DNA of 64,000 nucleotides from Arbacia lixula. Its lineage: Eukaryota; Echinodermata; Echinoidea; Arbacioida; Arbaciidae. Location of the stretch: contig OZ022581.1 in assembly GCA_963669155.1 (NCBI GenBank), positions 15,268,335-15,332,334 of the forward strand, written 5' to 3'. The notes under the pieces are model-generated. The model did no database searches and was not told the DNA's origin. It saw only the letters and a program-made list of their open reading frames with translations. Below are positions 26,490 to 38,500 of this stretch, piece after piece (within the stretch, counting starts at the first letter, position 1; each line of letters starts with the position of its first letter). The translations under genes and the position numbers were made by a program.

Positions 26490-26678
26490 GTCTCAGAAAG
26501 AGAAAACAGGAAGAGGGTGAGAAAGACAGAAGGATAAAACAATACAAACAGAAAGAATGAACGAGAGATGGGAAAGAGAGAAAGCAAGATAGAGATAGGG
26601 ATGAGAAAGAGAGAAAGTGGGAAAGAGAGATGGGTAGCAGAGAAAGCAAGACACAGAGAAAGAGGAAGGGAAAGAGAA

Positions 26679-26716
<38 letters not shown>

Positions 26717-26760
26717 AAATGAGAGAGAAAGAGAGAAAGAGAGATGAAAAGAGATACAGG
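26490..26760 (+). repeat. GA-rich tract with pure (GA)n core
   Basis: AAAGAGAGAAAG-type sequence with a pure GA run at about 26,680-26,714. The reverse-strand Ser/Leu frame is an artefact. Confidence 0.9.
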
Positions 26761-26929
26761 TGCTGTATATTAAAAATAGAAAGTGGCAGATAATCTCAGA
26801 AAGGAAAACAAAGCAGACTAGAAATTAAACAAGAAAGGAAATTCCCCCCCTGAGGTTCTGTTCTTCTCTGCTCTTCTCAAATGGTGGATTTTTATCACAT
26901 AGACCTACTCATACAAACATACAACTCAC

Positions 26930-26951
26930 TCCCCCCCCCCAAACATACACT

Positions 26952-26982
<31 letters not shown>

Positions 26983-27055
26983 ACAAACACACAAGCATAC
27001 ACACGTACACAAGCACCCACACCCACACTCACACTCACATTTACACATACACTGA
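26930..27055 (+). repeat. C run followed by (CA)n microsatellite
   Basis: A CCCCCCCCCC run near 26,931-26,940 leads into an interrupted CACACA array ending near 27,055. Confidence 0.9.
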
Positions 27056-27537
27056 GTTCTCAGGCTCCTTTGAGCATGACAATGATATTAATCCTGACCT
27101 CAATCCAGCCGAGCCTCCTCCATACTCAATCCATGAGAAGGCCAGCGCTTTCTCTTCCTCTTTCTGTTTGTACCTCGCCGGCATTATTACGGCCTTCAAC
27201 ATCTAACACTCTGTGTAATCAAAATAATTTGGGGAGCTGTTATTGAACTTCACGTGGTCGTGCGGGTCAGTTTGCGGGCAGGGCAAAGCTGAGGTGATGA
27301 TGGGCCGCTAGATTCATCAGCTCCAGGCTACTTGTGTATCACACGCCTTGCAAATTGCAGGGTATAACTAACAGCACTTTACATGCAATGGACATAATGT
27401 CAGATTATGTATGTGAGTGTGACATTCCATCTTAAGAGACAGTATCCACATGCAATGGACAGAGCAGGGGACTTTCACACAAGATACCGGTAACGAGAGA
27501 TCCTGACCAAGGTTGAAATCTCGCCAAGTCTTTTATA

Positions 27538-27812
27538 GTGCATTCACACACAGGTTGAAAAAATCTCCATAGCCAGAAAGCGCTTGCGTACCTTAACTGC
27601 AAATTTATACAAAAATATGTGTGCATTCACTAAAATTGCACTAGTCAGAAAGCGATGCGATCTAAGTACCCTCATTCCTCAAAGATTGCAACTGTTTAAC
27701 AAAAATCATACTATTACTTTATTTTTGCATTCACACAACAAAAGTGAGAGAGATTTAAACCAAGGTTGAAAGATCAATGTTTTAATCTCACTCATTTTGG
27801 AGTGTGTGAATG
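27538..27812. mobile_element. Possible short inverted-end element
   Basis: GCATTCACACAC near 27,541 is inverted relative to GTGTGTGAATGC near 27,802. CCAAGGTTGAAA occurs just outside the left end and again inside near 27,760, and further GCATTCAC words lie inside. Length and ends suggest a MITE, but no target duplication was found. Confidence 0.3.
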
Positions 27813-29225
27813 CCTCTAGTTATGTGATGCGTATTGTGAAGGATGTACACATAATATATTTTATGTCACATTCCTTAATGTTTAATACACAACACAGAAC
27901 TTGCAAAACTTTACATGCAAAGGGCATACATGAAGTGTCCTATTGTGAGATTCCAGTCTATTTCATTTCAGTAAATAACACATCAAAGCAACTCAATTTA
28001 CAAGGGTCGTAAATCGTTTCAGAGCTTTTCCTTTTTTTTCTTCTGTTTTTGCACATAAACTACATGTTTGTAAAAACATTGGAGACAGCTTGATCTTTGT
28101 AAAATGTTGCTGAAAATGTTTTTCAAGAATGACATGATAACTATAACCACATCATAACAAGTTCAGAGCCCTTTTTGTCAAAAGAGAAAATGTGCAAGAA
28201 AAAAATCTGCCTTTACAAAACACTCTTTGATTGGGATATAAGCAAATACTGAATAGATTTACAGCATTTACCATTTATATTACAACTCGATTGAGTGCCG
28301 ATGAGCTAAATTGCTACAAAATGCAACAAGAATATTTTGCAACAAAATTTGTTCATTCATCGATCATTCTACTTGGAGCTCTCTCAGCCTTGCCTCTCAT
28401 CTTGTTGTGAGCATTGTGTGATGTTAACACAACATGCATGCATTAGATATGATGAATGTACATTTAATGTCTGCGTCTGTTTTTTCTTCAAGTCTGTGTG
28501 TGCGTGCCGTCCTTGCACATCGATGAATCCATGCGTATAGAAATCATGTGAAGAGCATGGCCAATCCTGCCATAAAATTAGACTGAGTTGTAGGCTCATT
28601 CGTGCGAATAATTGAAGTGTATAATTACTGACCTACTTTGCCCTCTCTGTTTCCACCATCTCCCTTCTATTTTTTCCCAATTTCCTCATTATTTCCAATT
28701 TTTTCCTCCCCTGCTAGCTCTGAGTGCATCTCCTGAAAAGTAATTAGACTTTGGCCGACGATGATTCAGCGTTCCACTTGCCATGAATTCAAGTTGCTTG
28801 GTGGAGCGTGAAAATGGGATCGGGGCGCGTTCTGTATGCGCAGGGCATCGCCACATCTCTGTGCTGCGTGTCTCTGTAAATGATAACGGGCCAAAGGGTG
28901 AGCGACCAGTGCAAGTGGTCGTTACGGTAATTTACAAGTATCGCAGGCACGTCCAGCGAAATGACATAATTATGGATACGTGACATGCAGGCATTCATAC
29001 CACGGGAGTCAGGATTGCGGCTCAACCTCGTTCACATGGCAACGCAACATCTCTTTCTCTCTGTCCACCCTAACACTTCCTGCTTCACCACTCACACCGA
29101 GGCAACTTGTAAATTTTGGCGCCAAAACCACACTAAATGTGATAAGAAACCTGTAAAGGAATTCCCTTATCACCGATTTTAAGCTGGTATGTCATGGTTA
29201 TTTCGTCTGGTATTAATTTACAACT
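27813..29225. other. Unique stretch with a GC-richer patch
   Basis: Mostly AT-rich. 28,740-29,000 is CpG-richer and contains TAATTAGA and AATAATTGAA homeodomain-type words upstream (28,570-28,750). It could be a cis-regulatory element. No exon was recognised. Confidence 0.3.
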
Positions 29226-29462
29226 TTGGTTCAATCAAACATTTCAGTCCATCTATGCCAGATAAAATGCTACTCTATGGGATTTGTGTGTATTGCTTAT
29301 GAACACCCTCCCCCCACCTTCCCATCCTCCCCCCCCCCCCCCCCCCTTTGGTTCAATCAAACATTTCAGTCCGTCTAATCCAGATAAAATGCTACTCTAA
29401 GGGATTTGTGTGTATTGCTAACAAACGCCCTCCCCCCTCCCCCCTTCCCCCCCCCCCCTCCA
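29226..29462 (+). repeat. Tandem duplication, unit about 119 bp, separated by poly-C
   Basis: TTTGGTTCAATCAAACATTTCAGTCC starts at 29,226 and again at 29,347. Each copy continues through CAGATAAAATGCTACTCTA and GGGATTTGTGTGTATTGCT into a C-rich end. The C run of the first unit is 18 C (29,329-29,346). Copies differ at few positions, so the event is fairly recent and the C run is part of the unit. Confidence 0.9.
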
Positions 29463-29635
29463 TCCCATGCACACAAATTGTTAAATGAAACATACACAGC
29501 GCCCTTAGAACTGTCCTGTCGCTTTGTAATACGCATCCATACATGTATGTAAATGTGTGTAGAGAAACCTTGGTGGGAAACAAGAAGGCAAATCAGAGAG
29601 GAGTGCATGCAGGTAGTTGTTTAAAGAGTAATGGG

Positions 29636-29690
29636 AGAGAGAGGAGGAGGAGGAGGAGGAGGAGGAGGAGGGGAGGGGGAGGGAAATGTT
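29636..29690 (+). repeat. (GGA)n microsatellite
   Basis: AGGAGGAGG repeated about twelve times, then GGGGAGGGGGAGGG. Confidence 0.9.
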
Positions 29691-29819
29691 GTGTGTGTAT
29701 GCATACACATACAACAGATAGGACAAATAGACAATTATATAAATCCATAAAATTGAGAGATGAATGGAAAAAAAGAGAAATGCATATAGAAAGGATGACA
29801 GGTACAAAATGATAAAGAT

Positions 29820-30094
29820 TAAGAGATAGATGGGGCCAAGAGAGAGGGAACCACAGAGAGGGAACCACGGAGAAGACATAGAGACAGAGACTTTCAGAGA
29901 GAGTGAGAGAGGGGGGAGAGAGAGAGAGGAGAGGGACAGAGAGTGAGTAATGAGGAATAGAAAGAGATAAGGAGAGGAAAAGAAGGAAGAGACGGGGGAA
30001 AAAAAGGGGGCAGGGATGGGAGAGACAGACACAGAGAGTGAGAGAGAGAGAGGGGGGGGGAGAGAGTGAAAGAGAAAGAGGATGAGTGAATGGC

Positions 30095-30164
<70 letters not shown>

Positions 30165-30168
30165 GAGA
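29820..30168 (+). repeat. Purine tract with (GA)n core
   Basis: A GAGA/GGGA-rich region with a pure GA array at 30,099-30,156. Two minus-strand frames of more than 230 codons are open across it and are artefacts of the CT repeat. Confidence 0.9.
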
Positions 30169-31105
30169 AGCACTCTTGTATAAGCAAAGCAATAACAACA
30201 AGTCAACGCTTTTATCGTAATGGCTAAAAATTAACCTCCATCTTACATTAGCGGGATTACAGGTAATCACTGATTGAGGCAGGAAAAGAGAAGTGATGCT
30301 TTTAAAAGCTAATGACGCTAATTCACTGCAAAATGATAAATCATAGGCTCTAATTGACACTTGGTCAACAGACAGGAACTGGGTTTTGGCCTCGTAGCTT
30401 TCAGATTAATCACGTTTTAGTGATATCTATTTGTTTACGCTTTGTAAAGTTTCTGGCGTGGATGTTTAAACAAATACAAAACAAAATGTTGAGGTTCAGT
30501 GCAAGGTGGCTGAAGTGTAGTGTGTTTGCATACAAGAATTCTGACCGTTTTTCTGCTTTTGTCATGGTGCAAGGAACACAATGTTGTGATAAATTTATAG
30601 CCTCAATATGAGATAATTCTAATTACTAGAAAAAAAAAGACAGATAAATATGTTACATTTTCCTTTTTCTTTTTCCCCCCATTCTCTGTTGGAATTGTAA
30701 ATGTTCTGCTTTTATCACAGTGCTTTGATGAAAAGAAGATTTTAATGCACATCCCTCTATGTAATGTGCATATTGCTTTCATTGTGATTGGCAATTGATA
30801 AAATGTTTCAAAAAATAGATATAAGAACTATTAAAAGAAAAATCCCTTCAGTTCCCCTCACATTCCGATTAGGAAAAATAGCTTTTTTTCTTAAAAACAT
30901 TGAAATAAAGTAAAACACAAGTACAATATTATATTATAATAAAATACAATAAAATTATTATATATTTTTGCATAGAAGTTTTTCATGCAATACTGTTCTA
31001 CAATATGAGTAAAATGTGTATCTAACTGTCCCAATAAATAGAAAACTAACCTAAATGTTAATACTGTTGATAGTATTTCAAGCAACAAATAAGATGATTA
31101 CCTAC
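30169..31105. other. Unique non-coding stretch
   Basis: 30,200-30,360 has TAATGACGCTAATTC, AATTGACA and TCTAATTGA words that resemble homeodomain-binding clusters. This is a weak hint of an enhancer. The rest is AT-rich with no recognised feature. Confidence 0.3.
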
Positions 31106-31205
31106 CTGTGTCCTGGGTTCGGCCAATCAGTCAGTGTTGTAGAGTACAATCAGACCACGGCAAGCAGGACAATGGGAGCTCCGGAGCTGTGTCTTTAAGT
31201 GATTC
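31106..31205 (-). other. Exon-like 100-bp segment, possibly a non-coding or terminal exon
   Basis: On the minus strand a T-rich tract ends in TTTTTTTCTGTAG. A GC-balanced 100-base segment follows, ending CACAG, then a strong GTAGGTAATC donor. The segment stands out from its AT-rich surroundings. All three frames contain a stop. The longest is open for 25 codons (NHLKTQ ... SSHCPACRG ... NTD) and then stops. A 5' UTR exon, a long-noncoding RNA exon or a stop-containing alternative exon would fit. No partner exon was identified. Confidence 0.3.
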
Positions 31206-32714
31206 CTACAGAAAAAAATAAATAAAAGTAAGGAAATATAAAAAAAAATGTAAATTCACACAAATGATATACTGATACTAGAGTTACATACTGGCATACA
31301 AAAAAAATATAAATACTACAACCTAAAAAGACAACATAAAAAAAAAATAATGATACACGCTTGTGAGAAACAGACAGAAAAATTACTTCTCACGTACTAG
31401 TATCATTTGATTTAAATTCACAGAATGAATCCTGTGTTACTTATTAGAATGAAAGAACAAAAATCACAGACACTAGGAGGTGAAGGCTAGTGAGTGAGCC
31501 ATTGGTGTTTTGAAATTGTGACGCTCAACCCTGACATTTTTCATTGCTTCTTTTTCTTCTCTACGTACATGTAAGTCATGCATTCAAGTTTATTGTTCTC
31601 AAGGGAAATGACAATGACTTCTCTTTCACTTGAAGAGGGGGGGAAATAGGCAACTATGGTGCAAACACGTCAAGACAAGCCCACAAAATAAAAACAAATG
31701 GCTACAAATCATTGTGACAAGAATCCTGGGACTGTTCATTAAAGGGTATCTTTAGAAGATGTGAACATGTTGTCCACATCAGAATTGACATCACCCCCCC
31801 CCCCCTCACCCCACTTCCTCACACACAAGATTATTTCTGCAACCCAAATCTTTATTGGTTCAACAAAAGCGGAAACATTCAACAAAGTAATATAGTACTG
31901 GATAATATAATAAATATGTGTATAAAAAAAAATTATTCACAGCTTGAATTTTTTTTTTGTGCATTGGGCAGGGGTATAGACCAATTAGTAGACTGGTAAA
32001 CAAACAACAATAAAGATTGTATGCAACAGGGTTTCACACGGTTTGAACAAATCCTATTTGTATCATGTCCATGTTCTATGCAAAATTCCTATGAAATACA
32101 CACAACAATCTACCCCTGATGTGAACATAGCAACAACAACAAAAAACAGTATGTCAATATTTCGCTCTTGATGGTGGCTTCTTCAGAGATACATTGACTT
32201 ACAAAAATGGCTTCACACCAAAAACCTATAAAATATTTAATCAAATATGAGGAATATGCTTGAAACATACATGTATGTTATCACATAAAGAGGGCATTTA
32301 ACTATATAAGTATAATACACCTAAAGAAAAGTAATTGATTACTGAGATGACAAGGCATAAAATAGAATCAAATTGATTATATGCATTTATTCACTAGCAC
32401 ATCAAAATGATGACTAAAATGTGATTAAAAACAACCTCTAATTGCGATTAATCTCATAAGTATGAGCTATCATTTTTTAATGAGCCTCTCTTTCACTCAT
32501 TTCACGCCTGGCAGCTTGAAGGCTTTGTGTACATGTAGGTTGAGCATGCATGCTCCGCAGGGCTTTCCACGTACATGAACAACGCCGTCTGAAAGCTAAG
32601 CAGGCATGAAATGGAGTACAAAGAAAACTGGGTTATTCCGCATGTTCTCACATGTATGTATTTTATCATTAAAATCAGGATAAAGCAATTTCATCTTTTC
32701 AAGGTTTGTTGGCG
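31206..32714. other. Unique AT-rich stretch
   Basis: A C run (31,794-31,805) and short A/T homopolymers. No gene or transposon ends were recognised. Confidence 0.4.
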
Positions 32715-32715
32715 A

Positions 32716-32850
32716 TAGAGTGTGTGCCGTGGTCTAACAATTAGAAGGTTCTGGTTTCGAGCCCAGGCACAGTGCTGATGTCCTTTAGCAAGGCATTCCA
32801 TCAACATTGCTGCTCTCAACCCGGGTGTATAATTGAGTACCTGATAGAAA
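32716..32850 (+). mobile_element. tRNA-derived SINE, degenerate
   Basis: A tRNA-like head carries a B-box GGTTTCGAGCC (32,753-32,763) after a GTGCCGTGGTCTAAC A-box-like start. A body follows with AGCAAGGCATT, CATTGCTGCTCTCAACCC and GAGTACCTGATAG. The same body words, in the same order, recur at 60,660-60,715, so this is an interspersed family with at least two copies in the window. The strong B-box and body identify it as a SINE instead of a tRNA gene. Confidence 0.75.
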
Positions 32851-34059
32851 GAAACTGAAGCATACACAGTATGGCTCTATAAACTTAAACAATGTTAAGA
32901 TAGAAACTCCAGCTAGTGACCATAATTGATCAAATTCATAACTTATTTTATGGACAAAATCAAGTTAGTGCACATCTAGCTTTATTCAACTTTATGCCCC
33001 CTTCTTATTTGACCTTTGACCCACAATCTTGCAGACTGTACCAAGTGTGCTCATCATATCTCACTTAAATGATTATCAAAATATATTCTCCGTACTGTAA
33101 ATTGGAATGATTGCTGCAACTATATGGTAAATAAAGGATAGATGGGAACTTAAATGAGATTTTCTCAGAAACTTCCAATTTTCTCTGTTCTTCTCATAAC
33201 CAAATCAAAACAAGGCCATTGTATGCCATTAAAAATAATGAATTGCACAATCAAGATTCCAAAGCCTTTACTGAGTTTGTGCAATCCCTCTTTTCTCTGC
33301 TTTCCTTGTACATGACAGTACTTAGGCTGAAAGGCATGAAGTCCAATTAACGTAATTGGAGTTTGAAGTGATTGTCCTAGAAAATAATGAACGGAGAAAG
33401 TGATGTCAGGCACAATAATCACAGTCACGTTGGGGAACATAATGTTGAGGGGTTCTCGGGAATAAATGAATAGAAAAAAAAAAACTATTTATAAGCTATT
33501 GTTAATGATTGTAAAAACATTTCTCTGTGTAAGGTCATAATTATCACTGACACGTATGGTGCAGAGTTGAGTGCTTGCTATGGTGTATATAACACACATG
33601 CTTAGATTTTTTTTTATTTCAGGTGCTTATATCTTTGAACACTGAAGAGCTTTCCTGATATATCACCGCAGAAACATATTCATGTTAGTGGCCTAAGTAC
33701 AAAGCATGCTCATAGCTGTATGACTAGCCCGGTTACTTTTCCATGTCCATGACATTAAAACTATCCCACATTTTTAGCAATCTATTTTAGTAACATACAT
33801 TTGTGTGCAGAAACCAATCAATGATGCTGATGCAAATCAGGCCTTTCTGTAGCAAGGAGTTTATTAACACTGGATGTATCATGGATGTATTTGTGCACGA
33901 TGAATACACTTAAATCCCATAGAACAGCAATTCTCCCAACACAGAAAGGGCTAAACAACATTGCACAAACCAATCCTGGGGAGAGGTTTCACATTATCAA
34001 CCAAAATAAATTGGATTTTTAGCCACACATTTATCCCCATTTGCTTGCTCAACTCCCGG
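32851..34059. other. Unique non-coding stretch
   Basis: Includes a near-perfect DR1 word TGACCT-T-TGACCC at 33,010-33,022. No exon was recognised. Confidence 0.4.
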
Positions 34060-34490
34060 CTCATTGCTGCATCCCTGCCTCTCCCTCTCCCTCTCCCTCT
34101 CCGTCCTCGCTGCCCGTCCTCACGTCGCCTTCGCGAGGTGGGATCCTGACCTATATATAGCCGGAGGAGAAGCAGTCGTTCATTTATCATTTATGGGTCT
34201 GACACAATCAGATTTGTGCATGTAACACCGTTAGGCTGGCAGCAGAGAGGCAAATCGTTGGGACATCCTTGTCCGCAAGGGGGATAGGGATGATGCTCCC
34301 GTCGATCGACAGCCGATCTCCTCCGTACTTTCTCCCCCGCCCCGACCCACAGCGGGCCGTGTTCGCATCGCGCTCCTCTACGGGAGGACAAGGCATGTCC
34401 TACTTTCATCAAGGGAACCATTGCCAGGAGGCGGTGATGATTTGTTGGTTATCACCGTGTTTTGGGGGGTTTACCCTCTCAATGTAAGAC
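34060..34490. promoter_or_regulatory. CpG-rich island with TATA-like box, candidate promoter or exon
   Basis: About 400 bp of markedly GC- and CpG-rich DNA, including CGTCCTCGCTGCCCGTCC, CACGTCGCCTTCGCGAGG and CCGTCGATCGACAGCCG. A TATATATAG box at about 34,152-34,160 is followed 20-30 bp later by an AGTCGTTCATT initiator-like region. Downstream on the plus strand a frame from the ATG at about 34,287 runs to 34,487 (starting MMLPSIDSRSPPYFLP) and overlaps a possible donor, AATGTAAGAC, near 34,481. On the minus strand a 76-codon frame (34,191-34,421) ends in a Cys-rich GQGCPNDLPLCC stretch. Neither product is recognised, and the strand of any real transcript cannot be decided. Confidence 0.35.
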
Positions 34491-35405
34491 ACAATACTAC
34501 TCATTGTGATCTATGTGAGTGATTGGTGCAGAAATGCAGTACTGGGGTGTAAAGAGTTAAGACAGAGCTCTCCCTCTTTTGTGGTTTTGAGGGAGAAGTA
34601 CCCATGCCCCAGTAAAGGGGGTACAAGTGTTTGGACTAGAAAAGGAGGCGATAGTCCGATTTGAATTAAATGTCACATCCTAGACCCAGTTCTTAACAAG
34701 GGTTGTTTCTCGTTCAGGGTAAGGAGATATGGAGTTGTTATTTCTCGCATTGTGGCTAACAAGTGTTTGAGCAGTATGACGCATTGCGGTAAGATGATCA
34801 TAGTGATCCGTTACGGGGCACCGTCCAGCGCCCGCCGCATTCAAATTGCATGAGCTTACGATATCTGTCACATCGCCCAAACGCCCGTTTATGTTTCAAA
34901 GCTCATTTTCGCGCCGTGGTAACGAGCCGATATGTAAATTCCACGGTAAACATTGACTCTCCTTGTGCGATCGCTTTCTTGGATTGAATTGCTCCTTGTC
35001 GCATAAAAAGGAGGTGAAATAACTGAAATTTGATGGACTCCTGACACGCAATACTAGGTACACAGTTACTTCTTTACAAACAGCATGTTACTATTTGCTC
35101 AACGCAAGATCATTTCACTGCTGAAACAAGCTTCTAGAGAGGCTGATCTATTGAAACTAGAGCATGCAACTCAAACACGACTTCCATCTGCAGCCCAAAC
35201 TCTGCTCTATCTCTGCAAACAAATTTACTCAACAAAACCAAATTTCTCTCCTAGAAAATATCTTTTCAGAGGAGAGATGGAGTGAAGTAAAAAAAAAAAA
35301 GATAGAAGGAAAGAACAGCAGAGTCTCTTGATGGAATTACCAGGGACAACATTCTATGATATTTGGGGGCAATATATGGAGACTCTGGATAAACTAATCA
35401 CAGAT
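34491..35405. other. Unique non-coding stretch
   Basis: Moderately CpG-rich at 34,790-34,990, AT-rich after. No gene was recognised. Confidence 0.35.
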
Positions 35406-35409
35406 TCAA

Positions 35410-35525
35410 AATCTGAGAGTGGAGAGAGAGGGAAGAGGAGGAGGGGGAGAAAGAGAGAGGGAAGAGGGGGAGAAAGAGAGAGGGAAAAGGAGGAGGGGGA
35501 TAAGGAGAGAGGAAAGAGGGGCGAC
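35410..35525 (+). repeat. GA/GGA purine tract
   Basis: GGGGAGAAAGAGAGAGGGAA units, about 26-28 bp apart, occur three times. The frames over both strands are artefacts. Confidence 0.85.
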
Positions 35526-38500
35526 ATAAATAGAAACTTCCTGTGGTACTCGAGGGTACTAATTGCAGCGCTGGGATGCAGTACTCTCTGCAGGATTGAA
35601 AACAACTTCTCAGAAAGGTCTTTGGCAATGAGTTATTCAATGGTAACTGCTTTTAAGTGTCTTAAGTGATGTTACAGCCTAGTGAAGTACTTGCCTAATG
35701 GCACAATCCGTCTTCACCCACCAAGTAGCTATCGGGTCATTCTTACTTCCTCTTAAAGGGGCAGCCTGCTTGTTTTGACAAGGACGGAATATCATATACA
35801 AACAATATTCAAACATCTTGACATTTCAGGCATGCACATTATTATCATAAAACAACTACCCCCTTCCTTCAAAAGCTTTTTCTAACACTATATGTGCTGT
35901 AGCTGTATCTACAACAGCAATGTAACATGCCACACTCTACTGTCATATGCATTCACATTTACACAATATTTTACTTTGTGAATAAATTACATGTTTCATA
36001 TAACTGTATATTACATATTTCTTCAACAATACATCAACCAAACATATCATCTGCTTAATTATGCTACACTTCTTTTTTTTTTTTAAATGTAACAATTATA
36101 CTTCAATCCTGTCTATTTGGCAAAAAGAACACAGAACATGTTCATACATAATGTAAAATTGTACATACAACTGTTTATAACATACATGTAGTTTTGTGAT
36201 TTCAAATTTAAAGAATGTTTTTTAAAAAATATAATGGCAATAAGGGGGATACCATACATGTAGAATGTGCAAGAAATGTGCATGAAACTGGGAGAGTCAC
36301 ATGGATGCAGATACACAGAGGTACATCAGTACATGCATCAGTCAGCCATGTACACTGCACTGACACTCGGCCTTGGCCAGTAAGTGTCTTAAGACCAGAT
36401 CATTTCCATACCTTGGCCTTGGCCTTTAATAAGACATAGGGCTTTCACTACAACATGGTATGTGCAGTAGAATACTGTTAATGTATTTTAAAGGTAACAT
36501 GGATTATCAGTATTCTGCTTGAAACTGAGATGAAGAGTTGTGGGAATGTACATTAATGCAAGTCACCAAATTTGTTTAAAATGCCAGTTGTACTGACTTC
36601 ATTGTTACTTACTTCCTAAATCTTTCTCACACAAGCATACAGGAGTTTTTGCTTTGTCTTCTTTGTGCGTTTTGGTTGCAAGAAATATATGGTGTCTCAA
36701 ATTCAAAGTTTGTTTTATAATCACCCTGTCATAAGATGGCAAGAGCATCTACAGTGAACCAGTATAATACATGTGCCTTTATGTATCTATAGGGGGCAGT
36801 ATTCTGGTTTAATGTGAGGGTTTGAAACTGACTACAATGAACACAACCACAGTGTAGTTGAATCTTCTATGGGTCTAAAGTGAACAAAATAAACAGTGGC
36901 AGGGGCTAAGGGCACAGACATGTATCCCATGCAATGCCCCCCCCCCTTTTAAAAACATAAAGAACAGAAGACTCTCTGTGAAATAGTATTTTTTCGTCAT
37001 AGTGAAAAATGCACATCATGGTTCAAGGTGTCTGTTTCATGACATCAGTCTTGACAAGAAGCCCACCCCAAAATATTTTTTTATTTTTGCGTAGATTTGG
37101 GGCTCAAATATTGTTGGATAAAAGTTACATTAAGCCACATCCTGTGATCATGAATCTTCATGAAATTGTGCTCACCATATATGTACCAAGGATCAATGAA
37201 TCTTTTTCAACATTTATTTCAAATGTTTTCTTTTCTTGTGCCGAGAACCAATAATTTACATGGGGTAACTCATTATTTTAAGTGTGCAGTACTGATTAAA
37301 ATGACGGGGAAAACCCTAACTAGAACAACTGTATTTGTAATATGCTCTGTTCATTTTACATTCAAATATGTATTACGATTGTGGATTTGTACTTTACCTT
37401 GCAATACTGATGGGTATTTATTTTCATTGAGTAGCAAACACATACTACTAACAAAATCAACTGATATCAAAATATTTGTTCTTTAGAATCATATGTATTA
37501 CTATGCTTATTCAAACCACCTGCTTATAAATACTGCATTGATTGTTTCCCTGGAGTGCTATAGACTGGGTTTACTGTACCATATTACCATCATTAGCAGT
37601 GTTTCATATAATTGAAAATGAATCATTTTATCAGACTGCTAACTCAAACAGACAAGTTATACTTCTAGAGGATTATGGACGGATGATGGGGAAGACATGA
37701 CGGTGAGATGTTTCTTATTTTCTTTCACAAATACCCTCTGAAGGGTAAAACTAGCCATTACCCCACAGGGACCATGCATACAGATCATCAACATTCAAGA
37801 GGTATTTGCCCCCATGTAAATGAATGCAGCTCTCTTAAAACATCTCAACAGCATCACTCTATCAAATCTCAAAAACCTGTTAAAGTCTTAACCAAAAATG
37901 GAGCAACATATCTGTCATTTGAAAATGCAAACAGCTGCGGTTTTTCCCCTTATCATTCTTTGATAAAATCACAATGAGATAAGATCAGAGATTGATTATC
38001 TAGTCAAATATTCCACACATTACGCCACAAAACTGCTACGCTATAGATGAGTCACGGCTCACAGTCGCAATTAATGAATCTGAAATGAGCCGATTTGTTC
38101 CGACAATCGTCAGACATCAATTGGAAACACTTCAAAATACGGCCGGCTGTGTGGCGCCACACCTCAACACTTCAAAGTCTACCTTTTCACACCTCTCCCG
38201 CGTTCCGAGCGGTTTGCGAACAAAAATGTTTTCATAGAATTCCCACATGGTCCTCTACATGTTAATTTGATACTTTAAAGGAAGAGCCAAGCTTGTTTTC
38301 TTGTTGCTCCTATTGTTGTTTAATTTGCAAACATACCCATGCACCCAGCAGAGATGCACAACTCTTTAATAATTTACATTTGCAAAATTGAAAGAGTGAG
38401 GTAATGTGAAAGAGTCTTTGAGAGAACGGATTTAAAAAATAAAAAGCAAATTAATTTGCTCGTTTAACCATAGAGACCTCTATATTTAACAAAAAATGTG

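Noticed and set aside
29505-30360. Minus-strand frames of 233 and 255 codons
   Set aside because: Translations of (CT)n, (CCT)n and related tracts in more than one frame, with no domain.
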